Positions 48,775-59,281 are shown, counted from the first letter of the stretch. The stretch is 64,000 bases of DNA from CAVTYH01 sp963738835 (GCA_963738835.1 CAVTYH010000005.1:186001-250000), one strand, 5' to 3'. Numbers and translations: made by a program. Notes: generated by a model not told the origin, from the sequence alone.

Positions 48775-50268
48775 ATGGCTGCTCGTGAAAATCAAGGCTT
48801 GCAAATCGCCCTGATTGTGTTTGTCACGCTCACCGTATTGCTAAGCCTGACGACGTTCGTGTTTTTCCGCAACTATCAAAGCGAGAGCCAGCACAGCAAG
48901 GAAGCCCAGAAAGATGCCGGCGACGCCAAGGCCGCGCAGGCCAAGTCAGAAGCCGATCGGGCGGAACTGATGCAATTCATTGGTTATGCCCCGACCGAGA
49001 AGCAAGAGAATGTCAAATCTGCCTGGGAACAGGATATGAAATCAGCCCAGGCGTATGGCGTCGCCAACCTGCCAGACGATCAAAAGAACTACAAAAAGCT
49101 GGTCGCAGAATTGCAAGCCGTGGTGCGCAAACAAAACGGGCTGATCGCCAAGGCCGATGCCGATCTGCGGGACGCCAAGGCCACGTTCGATATGAAAACC
49201 AAGGAATTTGACGACACGCGGCAACAACTGACGGCCGACAAAGATCAGGCGCTGAAAGACTATCTCGACGAACGAGAGAAAATTGCCTCGCTCAATACCT
49301 CCTTAACCACCGAGAAGAAACAGCTGTCCGAAGACAAAATCAAAAAAGACGCGGAAAAGCAGGCGTTGCAGGCGGCCAAAGACAGCGAAATCGGCAACCT
49401 CCAAAAGGAGCTGGGCAAATCGCAGGCGCAATTGAATCACTTCGCTCAAGAAAACAGAGATCTGCAAGGCCGCTTCAACGTCAATGCCACGCCCGATGGA
49501 AAAATCGTCTGGGTCAATCAGCGCGATCACCTGGTGTATATCAACCTGGGCACCGACGATCGGCTGCGCAAGCGAGTCACCTTCAGCGTTTTCGATCCCA
49601 GCACGACCGATGTGAGTGCGCTAGATGTGAAGAAACAAAACATCTCCGCGCTGGCCGATAATAGTCCGCCGGTGAGCGAAGCCAAAATGAAGGGCACGAT
49701 CGAAGTCATCAATATCACCGGCCCGCACATGGCCGAATGCCGCATTCTGGCAGATTCCACCGCCAGCCCGCTGTTGCCCAACGATCTAATTTACACCCCG
49801 CTCTGGCGGCCCGGTAAACAAGACCATTTCGCCTTGGTGGGCATGATGGATATGGACGACGATGGGATCGACGACCGCGAGAAAATTCACGACCTGATCC
49901 GCATCAACGGCGGCATTATCGATGCCGAAACCGATGCCAAGGGGAACGTGGTAGGCGAAGTCACGGCTGAGACCCGCTTCCTGGTGAAAGGGAAAAGCGA
50001 GACCTCCACCGCCGCCACGGCCGACAGCAAAAAGGTGGAGAGCGGTTATAAGGCCGGGGGCAACACCATCGTTAAGGATGCCGAAAAGCTGGGGGTTGAA
50101 ACCGTCGATTTGGCGAAGTTCCTGGACATGATGGGCTATACCCCGCCGCCGGACGAGAACAAAATCGTCCACGGCCGCACGCCAACGCCGCCGGCGCCAG
50201 GCGAACCCGTCGGCAATTTTCGGGCCCGCATTCCGCGGGAGCGTGGCAAGTCGGGGGGAGCGTTTTAG
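48775..50268 (+). CDS. Membrane-anchored coiled-coil protein, planctomycete type
   Basis: 497 residues: N-terminal membrane helix (LQIALIVFVTLTVLLSLTTFVFF), then a coiled coil of about 220 residues rich in Lys, Asp, Glu, Ala and Gln (KAAQAKSEADRAELMQFIGY, STNAK-like repeats up to LGKSQAQLNHFAQENRDLQG). A beta-rich domain follows (PDGKIVWVNQRDHLVYINLG, GTIEVINITGPHMAECRILA, DLIYTPLWRPGKQDHFALVG) and a Pro-rich tail. It resembles MreC-like topology (helix, coil, beta) without MreC motifs. Similar proteins are common in planctomycetes. The product probably spans the periplasm as a rod or spacer. Confidence 0.7.
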   Translation: MAARENQGLQIALIVFVTLTVLLSLTTFVFFRNYQSESQHSKEAQKDAGDAKAAQAKSEADRAELMQFIGYAPTEKQENVKSAWEQDMKSAQAYGVANLPDDQKNYKKLVAELQAVVRKQNGLIAKADADLRDAKATFDMKTKEFDDTRQQLTADKDQALKDYLDEREKIASLNTSLTTEKKQLSEDKIKKDAEKQALQAAKDSEIGNLQKELGKSQAQLNHFAQENRDLQGRFNVNATPDGKIVWVNQRDHLVYINLGTDDRLRKRVTFSVFDPSTTDVSALDVKKQNISALADNSPPVSEAKMKGTIEVINITGPHMAECRILADSTASPLLPNDLIYTPLWRPGKQDHFALVGMMDMDDDGIDDREKIHDLIRINGGIIDAETDAKGNVVGEVTAETRFLVKGKSETSTAATADSKKVESGYKAGGNTIVKDAEKLGVETVDLAKFLDMMGYTPPPDENKIVHGRTPTPPAPGEPVGNFRARIPRERGKSGGAF

Positions 50269-50612
50269 CCTGAATACCCTCTCCTCGGGGAGAGGGAGAG
50301 ATCAGCTATAAGGCCGGAGATTCCAATTCCAGTCACCGCTGTAAACAATCTGGCTGCCTGACTCTTTCCCTGGGCGGCAAAATAGTTTACAATACCCACT
50401 TGGTTTCGGGGGCGTGCAGTGCTCGGGAGGTCTGGGGATTTCGCGAAGCTGCACGCGGTCGGTTTCGGCGCTGGCTCTCTTTTCTTGCTGGCCGCTCTAA
50501 TCGACAACGCATCAAGCAGTGCGCTGCTGCTGCGCTGTGGCGGTCCCCGGATGGGTAAGGTTTCCATTTTCCGCAAATCGGCGCCACCTTAGCATTCCGT
50601 GGGGAGTCAATC
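50269..50612. other. Spacer before the DUF1559 gene
   Basis: It begins with the CCCTCTCC hairpin just after the coiled-coil gene stop. The rest has no gene or family match. It should hold the promoter of the prepilin-like gene, which starts ATG 50613 after GTGGGGAG. Confidence 0.4.
50277..50296. repeat. CCCTCTCC-TCGG-GGAGAGGG hairpin
   Basis: Perfect 8-bp stem 9 bp after the stop of the coiled-coil gene. It belongs to the same pyrimidine/purine family as the remnants near 2197 and 8291. No T-run follows. Confidence 0.55.
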
Positions 50613-51799
50613 ATGTCAAAATTCTTGGACGGTTCAGGGCTTGCACCTCGGGCTTGTCGTCGCCGCAGCCGCCTACCGCGCGCGGCTTTCACTTTGGTCG
50701 AATTGCTGGTGGTGATCGCCATCATCGGCATTCTGATTGCGCTGTTGCTGCCGGCCATTCAATCGGCTCGCGAAGCTGCCCGCCGCACCCAGTGCATGGA
50801 TAACCTCAAGCAAATGGGTCTGGCGTGCCAGACGTATGCCAGCACTAAAAAGTATTTGCCGCCCGGCAAGATGGACCAGGCGACCACCACCGGTGGCGGT
50901 GCATGCGGCGTGAATGAGTATTCAAACTGGGCGCTGGAGATTTGCCCGTACATTGACGAAATCGCGCTGTTTCGCCAGTACCATTTTGATAAATCGAACG
51001 ACGACGCTTCAAATAGGTTGGTCCTGCAGTCACCGATGAAGATTCAAAGTTGCCCGAGCGATCCGAATCCACCGACACTTGCAGTTCCGGAGGTGACGTC
51101 CACCGCCCCACCGTCGATGAGCAGCTCTTACAAAGGGGTCGCCGGCCGCGGATGGTATGTTCAGACTGGTGCTACGGAAGCTTATTGGGACAGCCCCAAG
51201 GCCGGCACTGCCGAGAATATGGCGCTAAGGATCGCGGTCCGCTGCCGGTTGTTGTCACTACGACAGGCCTGATTGGGGGCGGTAGGACCGACTGCGTAAT
51301 GTCGAAACTGTCGAACGAGCCTGTCAAAATCAAGCAGGTCACCGATGGCACCTCCAAAACCATGCTGATCGGCGAATACACGACAACGACCAAGCCCGGC
51401 TCGGTGGTCTACAATGGCGTCACGTACGACCTTTCGTGCGCCGCATTTTGGGGCAACAGCGTGTTTGGTCTGAATCTGGCAGATATGAATCTGCCCGATG
51501 CCTGCCGCAGCAATCCCTTGGGCTGCTCTTTAACCATCGTCAACGACAATAAACCTGGCGGCGGGGCAGGGACGCAGGTTACTCTGGATCCCGATTACAA
51601 CAAGTGCGCCGACTGGACCTATGCTTCCTTTCCGCAACCGTGTAAGCGTACTTTCACCGGCGTTCACGGGGGCGGCACCGGAATCAATTTTGTCTTTGTC
51701 GATGGCTCGGTCCACAGCCTGACAACTCTTACCGACATCCGCGTTATGGCCGCACTGGCGACCATCTCCGGCGGCGAAACCCCGCCGCAGATTCCGTAG
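50613..51799 (+). CDS. DUF1559 prepilin-like protein (frameshifted)
   Basis: Type IV pilin-like N-terminus: short basic leader, then AFTLVELLVVIAIIGILIAL with the conserved Glu after the cleavage site, and LLPAIQSAREAARRTQCMDN, NLKQMGLA. The C-terminal DUF1559 (SBP_bac_10) part reads KQVTDGTSKTMLIGEYTTTT, and later GVHGGGTGINFVFVDGSVHS, with the family's FxDGSV end. A one-base frame change near 51225 (GCGCTAAGG) joins AENMA to AKDRGPLPVVV. Planctomycetes encode tens to hundreds of these; they are thought to be pseudopilins or surface proteins. ATG 50613 follows a GGGGAG site. An intrinsic terminator follows. Confidence 0.9.
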
Positions 51800-51836
51800 T
51801 GCAATATTGGGTTGATCCTGCGACGTACCAATTCAA

Positions 51837-51871
51837 GCCCCCGGTCAGGAATCCTGACCGGGGGCTTTTTT
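51837..51871 (+). terminator. Intrinsic terminator of the DUF1559 gene
   Basis: A 13-bp perfect stem (GCCCCCGGTCAGG with CCTGACCGGGGGC), a 3-nt loop and a run of six T (51866-51871), 38 bp after the stop. It is the clearest Rho-independent terminator in the window. On the other strand it lies 36 bp past the stop of the cytochrome-like gene and lacks a T-run. Confidence 0.9.
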
Positions 51872-51906
51872 ACGAGCGACGCAATCTTTCGATCTGCACC
51901 TTTCAA

Positions 51907-53152
51907 TTAGTTGCTCGACTTGTCGATCGATTGATACACCTCTGGCGGGTGCTTGTCCGGATCGTACTTCGCGATGACACCGGCTTTTTCCAATTCCGGC
52001 GCATCTTCGCCGTGCGGCCGATGCCGTTATCGCTGATCGATTCCGGCGCGAACGGATGGAATGAAAAAATGCCGTCGCTTCCGCGCACGTGGCCGTACCA
52101 ATCGCGCCCCGGATTGAAATCGGAAACCGGCCGGGCCACCGAGTCGTGGCAGCGCATGCAACTGGTGCGATCGACCTGCACGAAGCCGGCATCGTAATTG
52201 ACCGGCACGATGCTGAAGCCGGCCGCAGTGGTCGGGCGCATACGTTTTCACGCCGGCCGTGGTTTCGCGCCACACTTCGCCAAGCGTGGAATGAAACGTG
52301 GCGCCGGCCAAGAGTTCGCCGACCAGTTTGTTGTCGTCCACCGCCGGCAGCGAATCGACCCCCATCGTTTGCACGAACGGATGCGCGCGCCGGTTGCTTG
52401 TCGGCCAGGGTTTTCGCGGTTTCAGCGTGAGCGGGCCTTCCAAATGCTCGATGGCCGCCCAGGTTGGGCTGGTCTTCCCAATCGGGCCGCAGCTCTTTAA
52501 TGCGCCGCGCAAAGCGGCGGAGGTTGGAAAGGGACGCAGCACATTGACATCCCAGTAGCCGTATTCCCGCGGTGCGCACTCGCAGTTCGAAGCTGTAGGC
52601 GTAGCCATCCGGCCCGGTCATCGCCAGCACTTCGCCGACGATCGTACCGACCGGATAGGTCCAGGCATAGCCTTTGTTCTGATCGCCATGCAGCCGTTTG
52701 CGGAACCACACGACGGGAAGCGGTTTGATCGTTTTCATCGTGCGGCAGCCAGAGGAAGCGGAAGGCCTCGACATCTTTCGTGCGATGCGTGCCGGCCGGC
52801 GTCCCCCAGGGGAATTCACGATTACCGTTGCCGTACGGCTCCGAACCGTTGGCCGAAATGTTGTAGTACGGCGAGTGAACGCCCTGCAGTTCGCCGCTCC
52901 AAATTTGGTAGGCCGGGCATTTCATGGTCTGTGTAGAGAATGAGCCGCGGATCGTCGAGAACTTTCTGCAAATCGGCATCGGCCACCTTCGGCAGCAGCT
53001 TCCGCAGCCGCTCCTCTTTTTGGCCGACATCAAGTGAACCGTGGCGGCGGGCGAGGTTTCGACAACGCTGTGGATTCCGCAGGTTCCTTCGATCCCGGTC
53101 CAGTGCTGCTAGCAGCGGCCAACGCAAGCAAAGCTACAAATACGCATTCCAT
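51907..53152 (-). CDS. Secreted mono-haem cytochrome c-like protein (many frameshifts)
   Basis: No single frame is long. Read piecewise from ATG 53152 (MECVFVALLALAAASS, GGAGG upstream), the product continues SLDVGQKEERLRKLLPKVAD, YQIWSGELQGVHSPYYN, WFRKRLHGDQNKGYAW, REYGYWDVNVLRPF, AVDDNKLVGELLAGATFHST, NYDAGFVQVDRTSCMRCHDS (the CxxCH haem site), DWYGHVRGSDGIFSFHPF and GEDAPELEKAGVIAKYDPDK to stop 51907. At least seven frame changes are needed (near 53040, 52925, 52735, 52575, 52500, 52237, 52020). The blocks look conserved rather than decayed. A periplasmic electron-transfer or haem role is inferred; I know no exact family. Confidence 0.65.
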
Positions 53153-53674
53153 ACAACGCCTCCTTACAAGCGAACAAAATCCGCCGACTGCGGCAGCCCC
53201 CCAAGGCCGCTCCGTGGCGCAGTCGGCTAAAAAAACGATCCGTGAACGATGCCGCGGTAGCTCTCAGTTCACAACCGGCGGCGGCGATTTTCGTGGCAGG
53301 ATTATTGGCAGGATTCGACGGCGGGAGCGGGCAAACGCCGCAAAGTGATTGCGAGCTTGCCCGAGGTTTGTCAGAGCGGACCGAGGCTAGCGGCTAAAAA
53401 ACGGCTTTCAATCCCCCACAGCGTGCAGCAGCTTCGCCAGATCGTTGCAGAATACCCAGCTTCACAATAGCATGCATTATTGGCACAAATGCTGCCACGA
53501 GACGGAAACTTAGGCGATGTAAGAAAGCGAGGCGGTTTCGCCATGATGATAGCTAGGCTAGGAAAATTAGAGACAAGGCCGCGGAGAAAAACAGCAATTA
53601 TCCAAAACTTTTTCCGAGAAAGAGGGAAATTTTTTGCCGCGTCACGGCCCCATACCCAGTGCCCGATCGACGGC
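53153..53674. other. Spacer between glpK and the cytochrome-like gene
   Basis: About 520 bp without a recognisable gene. It carries the 10-bp-stem hairpin at 53183-53227 (separate entry). The rest is unremarkable; the open frames here are extensions of antisense or out-of-frame reading of glpK's end. Confidence 0.45.
53183..53227 (-). terminator. Candidate terminator/hairpin downstream of glpK
   Basis: Perfect 10-bp stem GCCGACTGCG/CGCAGTCGGC with a 25-nt loop that can pair further. On the minus strand it is followed by GGATTTTG, a weak T-run. That suits the 3' end of the glpD-glpK unit, though it is 450 bp past the glpK stop. A role in the cytochrome gene's leader is an alternative. Confidence 0.35.
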
Positions 53675-55161
53675 TTATTTCCAATTGTTGAGCAGCGAAC
53701 TGCGACGAATCGGCCGACGCATGTTTGGTTCGTGAACGCCGGTCGAGTGCCCAATTGCTGGCTGACATCGGCCAGTGTCGTTCCAAAACCCAACGGCCAG
53801 CCCGGCGAGATAGGCCACTCCTAGTGCCGTGGTTTCGGCGACGAACGGCCGCACGACCGGCACGCCCAGCAGATCGGCCTGAAATTGCATCAACGGATTG
53901 TTCACGCTGGCGCCGCCATCGACTTTTAGTTGCGATAGCTCGAATGCCGGCGTCGTCTCTGCATCGCCGCCAGCACGTCGCTGGTTTGAAACGCCATCGA
54001 TTCCAGTGCTGCCCGCGCAATGTGGCCGGCGGTGGTGCCGCGCGTGAGTCCGAAAATCGCCCCGCGGGCGAATTGATCCCAGTGCGGGGCGCCCAGACCG
54101 ACAAATGCGGGCACAAACACGACGCCGCCGGAATCGGGCACGCCAGCGGCCAGCGACTTCGACCTCGGCGCTCGACTCGATCACCTGCAACTGGTCACGC
54201 AGCCACTGCACGACCGCCCCGGCGATGAACACGGAGCCTTCCAGGCAATACGTCGTTTCGCCGCCAATTTGCCAGCCCACCGTTGCTAGCAATTTGTTTT
54301 TCGAAGTCACCGGCTTGGGCCCAACGTTGAGCAGCATGAAGCACCCGGTGCCGTAAGTGTTTTTGGCGCTGCCGATTTCGAAGCAAGCCTGCCCGAACGT
54401 GGCGGCCTGCTGGTCGCCGGCGCAACCGGCGATGGCGAATGGGCCGGCCGAAGAATTCCGGCGTCGGTTTCGCGCGTAGATTTCGCTGTTGGAATGCACC
54501 TCCGGCAGCATCGCACGGGGGATGTCGAGCAGTTTCAGCAGCTCGTCATCCCAGTCGAGCGTGTGCAAATTGAACAACATCGTGCGGCTGGCGTTGGTGA
54601 CATCGGTCACGTGCCGCTGGCCGCCGGTGAGCCGCCAGATCAGAAACGAATCGACCGTGCCAAACAGGATTTCGCCGCGTTCGGCCCGGCAGCGCAGGCC
54701 GGGAATGGTGTCGAGCAGGTGCTTGATCTTTGTGCCGGAGAAATACGCGTCGATCACCAGGCCCGTTTTTTCGCCGATCAATTTGCTCCAGGCCATCGGC
54801 TTTGAGCCGCTCGCAAATGGGCGCACTCACGCGGCTTTGCCAGACAATGGCGTTGGCCACCGGCCGGCCGCTGTCGCGCTCCCAAAGATCGTGGTTTCGC
54901 GCTGATTGGCGATACCGATGGCGGCGAATCGCTTCGCTGACCAATGTCCGCTTTTTTGATCGCCTCGCGGGCCACGGCCAATTGTGAATTCCAGATCGCC
55001 TCGGGATCGTGCTCGACAATTCCCGGCGCCGGCAGAATTTGCGGAAACTCTTGTTGAGCGGTGGCCATCGATCGGCCGTCGTGGCCGAACAAAATGGCGC
55101 GGCTCGACGTGGTGCCTTGATCGAGGGCCAGAACGTACTTGGTAGCCGCGGTCTTACTCAT
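53675..55161 (-). CDS. glpK: Glycerol kinase (multiple frameshifts)
   Basis: It phosphorylates glycerol to glycerol-3-phosphate. Pieces in order: KYVLALDQGTTSSRAILFGH (phosphate-binding N-terminus), GIVEHDPEAIW, TIVWERDSGRP-like LWERDSGRPVANAIVWQSRV, DAYFSGTKIKHLLDTIPGLR, GTVDSFLIWRLTGGQRHVTD, ASRTMLFNLHTLDWDDELLK, IAGCAGDQQAATFGQACFEI, NTYGTGCFMLLNVG, VVFVPAFVGLGAPHWDQFAR, GAIFGLTRGTTAGHIARAAL, LKVDGGASVNNPLMQFQADL and AYLAGLAVGFWND. The span (1,487 bp) equals a normal 496-residue GlpK, so indels nearly cancel. At least five frame changes occur. ATG overlaps the glpD stop (ATGA). Confidence 0.9.
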
Positions 55162-56752
55162 GGCAACACCCGTTTTCCAAAGTGCAGGGCGAGTCGGCCG
55201 ACAACGGCATCGACCGCGGATCGTTTTTGATCAGCAGCAAGCAGGCCCGATTCGATCAGCAGATCGGCAAGCTGCTCAAGTGTTTCTCGCCCGAGCGATG
55301 GAACATACAACAACATCAACCGCCGCTCAACAAGATCGTCGAGTTTCGTGACCCACTCGTGCTGGATGATTCTCCGAATTGCGGACAAGCGGAATGCTGG
55401 TTCGGCCAACAAACGACGAAGCTCGGCGGAAAACGTGGAGGCGGGTCTCGGCGGAGAGCGCCGAGGTGCCGGTTCGGGTTCTGTTGGCTTTGCGTCGGCC
55501 TCGCGCGAATTGGCCCGTTGCGCAAGACCGAGTTGTTCGAGAATCGTGCCGGCCGCTTCTTCGGCCAACGAACGGCACGTGGTCAGCTTTCCGCCGATGA
55601 TCGAGAACAACGGCACGCCGCTGTGTGGGTTCGGCTCCAGCCAGTGCCGCCGCGAAATGGCGGCCGGCGTGGCGGCATCGGAATACGGCAACGGCCGTAC
55701 GCCGGCGTAGTGCATATCGATATCGTCGATCGAGAGCCGCAAGTCGGGAAAAACATCGTTCACCGCCAATACGAGGTACTCCAATTCGCGCAGCGTGGCC
55801 ACGGCGTCGGCCGGATCGCCTTCGAACGGCTCATCGGTCGTGCCGATGAGCGTGCCACCCACGAACGGCAAAATGAAAATCGGCCGGCCGTCGCCGGCTT
55901 CGGTATAAACTGCGCGGCCGGCAAGCAGTTGTTGCAACCGGGCGTGGTTGGTGACGAAATGGCTTCCCTTGGTGCCCCCCATCAGCCGTTTCGATTCGAC
56001 GCCCAGCTTATCGAGCGTACGATCGACCCACGCCCCGGTGGCATTCACGACGGCCGCTGGCTCGAACTCGTGCACGATTTCCGACCGGCCAACGCGGCGA
56101 ATGCCGATCGTGCGAATTTTCAATTCGACATCGTGATACGTCAACACCGTGAACTCGGTCCCCTGTTCTGCCGCAATCTTTCGCCCGTCACTGAGCAGCG
56201 CCAATGTGAACCGTTCTGGATAGACGATTTGCGCATCGGAAAACGAGCAGACCCAGCGGTATTTCGTTGGGTCGACCGGCACGACAGCGGCGTCGCGTGT
56301 ACGATGCGATTCGTGCTTGGGCAGCGTCGGATCGCGGGCATAGCGGTCGTACAACCACAGGCCGAATCGCACGGTCCACAATCCGCGGTGCACGTTGATT
56401 TTGGATTGCGGTTGCGCGCAGATCTTTAAATCCGAGAAACCGCCGCGCGGCCGGCAGCGAATCCGCCAAAGCGATTGCGAACCGGAATGAACAACCGCAG
56501 CGGCCGGACAAATTGGGGAGCCAAACGCAGCAGCCGCGTGCGCTCACCCAGCGACTCGCGCACCAATGCGAAATCGCCGTATTCCAGATAACGCAGGCCG
56601 CCGTGAATCAATCGCGAGGAATACGCCGTTGCCCCGGCCGCGATATCGCGGTTGTCAACCACCACCACATCCACCCCGTTAAGTGCCAACTCGCGCGCCA
56701 AAGCCGCTCCCATTGATTCCGGCGCCAGAATCACAACCGGCGAAGCGGACAT
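55158..56752 (-). CDS. glpD: Aerobic glycerol-3-phosphate dehydrogenase (frameshifted)
   Basis: FAD-dependent, membrane-associated oxidation of glycerol-3-phosphate to DHAP. Blocks: AAGATAYSSRLIHGGLRYLE, FVRPLRLFIPVR, then in another frame TVRFGLWLYDRYARDPTLPK, VVNATGAWVDRTLDKLG, GTKGSHFVTNHA, PIFILPFVGGTLIGTTDEPF, DIDMHYAGVRPLPYSDAATP and SIIGGKLTTCRSLAEEA. The main frame change is near 56420. At the very N-terminus, two compensating errors (one G lost near 56726, one gained at 56709-56711) turn the dinucleotide motif ILGAGINGAALA into ILAPESMGAALA. It is cotranscribed with glpK, with a 4-bp overlap. Confidence 0.9.
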
Positions 56753-56831
56753 GGACAGCGGTCAGTGGGAAGTGGGAAGTGGTTGAGCACTTAGCCGCGG
56801 GGCTTGCCCCGCGCTGGCGGCAGGGTACGAC

Positions 56832-57655
56832 TCAATTCTTCAGCGTCGCCGCGAATTCGGTCCACAGTTCGTCGACGGTTTTGCCGGTGTATTTCTTCCA
56901 CAGGTCGGGACTGTAGGTCCCTTCTCGACCCGCCGCATTCATTTTCACCACCAATTCGTGATCGTAGTTTTTCACCACAAATTCCAAGAATGCGGCCGTG
57001 GTTTGATAACTGTCGGTGTACGAAGCCGGCGTGCCGTCGCGTTTGGTAGCCTCACCGGATGCCGGTTTTCCGCCGGCTCGAATTTCCACCAGCGGATATA
57101 ATCGGCGATTCCCTCGGTCAGCCAGCCCGGAAAACGATTGCGGCCGCGCCCCCGGCCGTATTGCTGATCGACATGCACCAATTCGTGGACGACCGAACCG
57201 ACCGCCTCGCTTTTTGGTCGGTCCATTTGCTGCTTGATCCAGTCCGCACTAACCGTTACACGTGTGCCGCTGGTGGCCGCCACGCCGCGACCGTTGGCCT
57301 TAATCGTGACGGTGAACTTTTGCGGCGGCGTGAATCCGTTGCTCGGCAAATCGGCGACGATGATTGGGTACCACTCTTCGAGCGTGGGCCGCAGCTTCGT
57401 CTCGACCCAGTCCTTCAATTCCGGCACTTCCGAGTAATCAACGTCGATTTCGTATTCCGACGCTTCGACAGTCTTGGCGGCAGGTGAATCGGTTGGCTTG
57501 TCAGGGGGCTGCGTGGACGGTACGTGAGACTTTCCAATTGAATCTCCTGCTTTGGGACTTTCGGCCGCAGGTTGTGTCGGCCTCTCTTGCGGATCAGCCG
57601 ACAAGACTGCCGGCGCACAGAACAATATCACCAACAGGAAAAAAAGCTGCCGCAT
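56832..57655 (-). CDS. Secreted basic-secretory-protein-like metallopeptidase (frameshifted)
   Basis: Signal peptide (MRQLFFLLVILFCAPAVLSA), a Pro/Ser/Thr linker, then a BSP-type domain: KFTVTIKANGRGVAATSGTR, AVGSVVHELVHVDQQYGRGR with HExxH-like HELVH, and FPGWLTEGIADYIRWWKFEP with the downstream Glu. After a frame change between about 57060 and 57110 it continues ATKRDGTPASYTDSYQTTAA and VVKNYDHELVVKMNAAGREG to the end. HExxH plus GIADY matches zinc-dependent plant-type basic secretory proteins, which also occur in planctomycetes. It lies between the GDPD gene and glpD on the same strand; whether it is functionally linked to them is unknown. Confidence 0.8.
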
Positions 57656-57824
57656 CGGTACACCTCACTACGGCGAGAGAAATCGGCGAGCACAGAAACC
57701 CACCGCAGGATCATCGGCCTAACAACGCCGCTATTGTAACTTGGTGATTGGTGAAACTGGTAGAGTCTGATGGATTTGGACTCGCAGCGACATGTCCCAA
57801 TTGATACGTCTCGGCCTTGACGGA

Positions 57825-58578
57825 TTATTGTCGCAATTGTTCGCGAAGCCAGCCCGGACGGTTGGTCGTTATCCCATCTACGCCCATATTGATCAGCCGT
57901 TTGGCTAACTCCGTCTCGTCGACGGTCCACACATACGCTCGGCCATCGTCCATCTTACAGTCTGAAATCAATTCAGCGTCGATCGGGCCTGTGGCCATCA
58001 GATCGAAACCGTCGATGAAGCCCCAGTGCTTCTCGATGTCCCAGCCCATCCGTTCACGGGTAGGTTGCCAATGGCCGAGGCCGTCGTGTTTGAACTCGAC
58101 GACCCAATAAACGGGGCAGTCGGGCAATTCCCGTTTTAGCTCGCTGCAAAGATCAATACGCAGGCTGATTAGCACAACGTCACGAGCAGGCACGGCAGAT
58201 CGCTCAATCGTCCGTCGCAAATCACCGATGATCTCGCGATCGCACTTGACTTCGACAAAGAATCGCTTCCCGGGCGGGACAGTGGCGAGCAGTTCGTCAA
58301 GCGTCGGCACGACCTCGCCGGCGAATTGCGGACTCTTCCAAGAGCCCACATCGTACGATTTCAATTCTTTGAGCGTGCATTCAACGACCCGACGATCGAC
58401 GCCGGCAGTGCGACATCAGCGTGGCGTCGTGAAGGCAAACGATATGGCCGTCGGCGGTCAGTCGGAAATCGCCTTCGACGGCATCAGCACTTCTTGCCAC
58501 GCCAGGGCAACAGCGGCAAGGGTGTTTTCAGGCGCGAAATGATGAACCACGGTGGGCGATAATCTCAACGGCGTCCAT
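57825..58578 (-). CDS. Glycerophosphodiester phosphodiesterase (three frameshifts)
   Basis: GDPD enzymes release glycerol-3-phosphate from deacylated phospholipids. The N-terminal motif EIIAHRGS (catalytic His-Arg) follows ATG 58578; then APENTLAAVALAWQE, ADAVEGDFRLTADGHIVCLH (metal site EGD, second His) and DATL, GVDRRVVECTLKELKSYDVG, PTLDELLATVPPGKRFFVEV and MGVDGITTNRPGWL. Three changes are needed near 58530, 58498 and 58428; at the second, GGT read as GT accounts for it. It lies 1.1 kb upstream of glpD on the same strand, a logical source of its substrate. A MYCMDAV start at 58587 is an alternative. Confidence 0.85.
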
Positions 58579-58618
58579 GCAGTACATTGTCGCTAAGCCG
58601 TTAGCGGTTTAGCGCCCC

Positions 58619-59281
58619 TCACTTCTTCTTTAGCAGCTTTTGCAGATAAATCACATTTGCCCGCACGCCTTCCATCGATGGATTGATTTTCAGCGCGTGC
58701 CGGAAGGCGGTGAGTGCAGCCTGATGATCGCCGAGTTGCAGATGGCACTGTCCTTGGCCGGCCGAAGCGCCGAAGTGGAAAGGGTTCAACTCTAACGTCC
58801 TGCGGCAATCGGAGATCGATTCCAAATATCGTTGAGCGACGAAATTGGCAATGGCCCGTTGATTCCACGCCTCGGCAAGTTTGCCATTTTCTTCAATCAA
58901 TCGCGTGGCAGCACTGCGGGCGGCGTCGTGCTTTTCGGCAGCGTTCAACCCGATGATGCGGGCTAGTTGCTGTTGCTGATTCCAATTGCCGTCGCGACAC
59001 CAAACGGCACGGATAGCGGCTTCGGCCAAGGTCCGCACGCCACGATCGTGATCGACCAGCGCGTGGCCTAAAATGGTATTGGAAGAGAAATCGCCGATTG
59101 CCCCCAATGCCAACACCGCCCCACGGCGGACCCAGCGTGATGAATGCAAAACAAGCCGCTCCAAGGTGGACGAATGGTAGCGGCCAGCCACACGATGCAC
59201 GAAAGCGGCCTGATCGCGGTCGGCCAAAAATTGCTCGTATAGCTCGGCCAAAATCGGACGGCGAGTAACAGGCTCACCCAT
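58619..59281 (-). CDS. HEAT/TPR repeat protein, cytoplasmic
   Basis: 220 residues with no signal. The first half has HEAT-like helices (LERLVLHSSRWVRRGAVLAL, DHDRGVRTLAEAAIRAVWCR); the second has three TPR units (RLIEENGKLAEAWNQRAIAN, RYLESISDCRRTLELNPFHF, DHQAALTAFRHALKINPSME). A basic tail (QKLLKKK) ends it. The fold is an adaptor scaffold; no enzymatic role is visible. It is followed on the minus strand by the GDPD gene 41 bp later, so it may be cotranscribed upstream of the glycerol module. Confidence 0.75.
   Translation of the reverse strand: MGEPVTRRPILAELYEQFLADRDQAAFVHRVAGRYHSSTLERLVLHSSRWVRRGAVLALGAIGDFSSNTILGHALVDHDRGVRTLAEAAIRAVWCRDGNWNQQQQLARIIGLNAAEKHDAARSAATRLIEENGKLAEAWNQRAIANFVAQRYLESISDCRRTLELNPFHFGASAGQGQCHLQLGDHQAALTAFRHALKINPSMEGVRANVIYLQKLLKKK

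Noticed and set aside
58714..58956. Plus-strand ORF inside the HEAT/TPR gene
   Set aside because: Antisense shadow; the minus-strand frame shows clear TPR periodicity.
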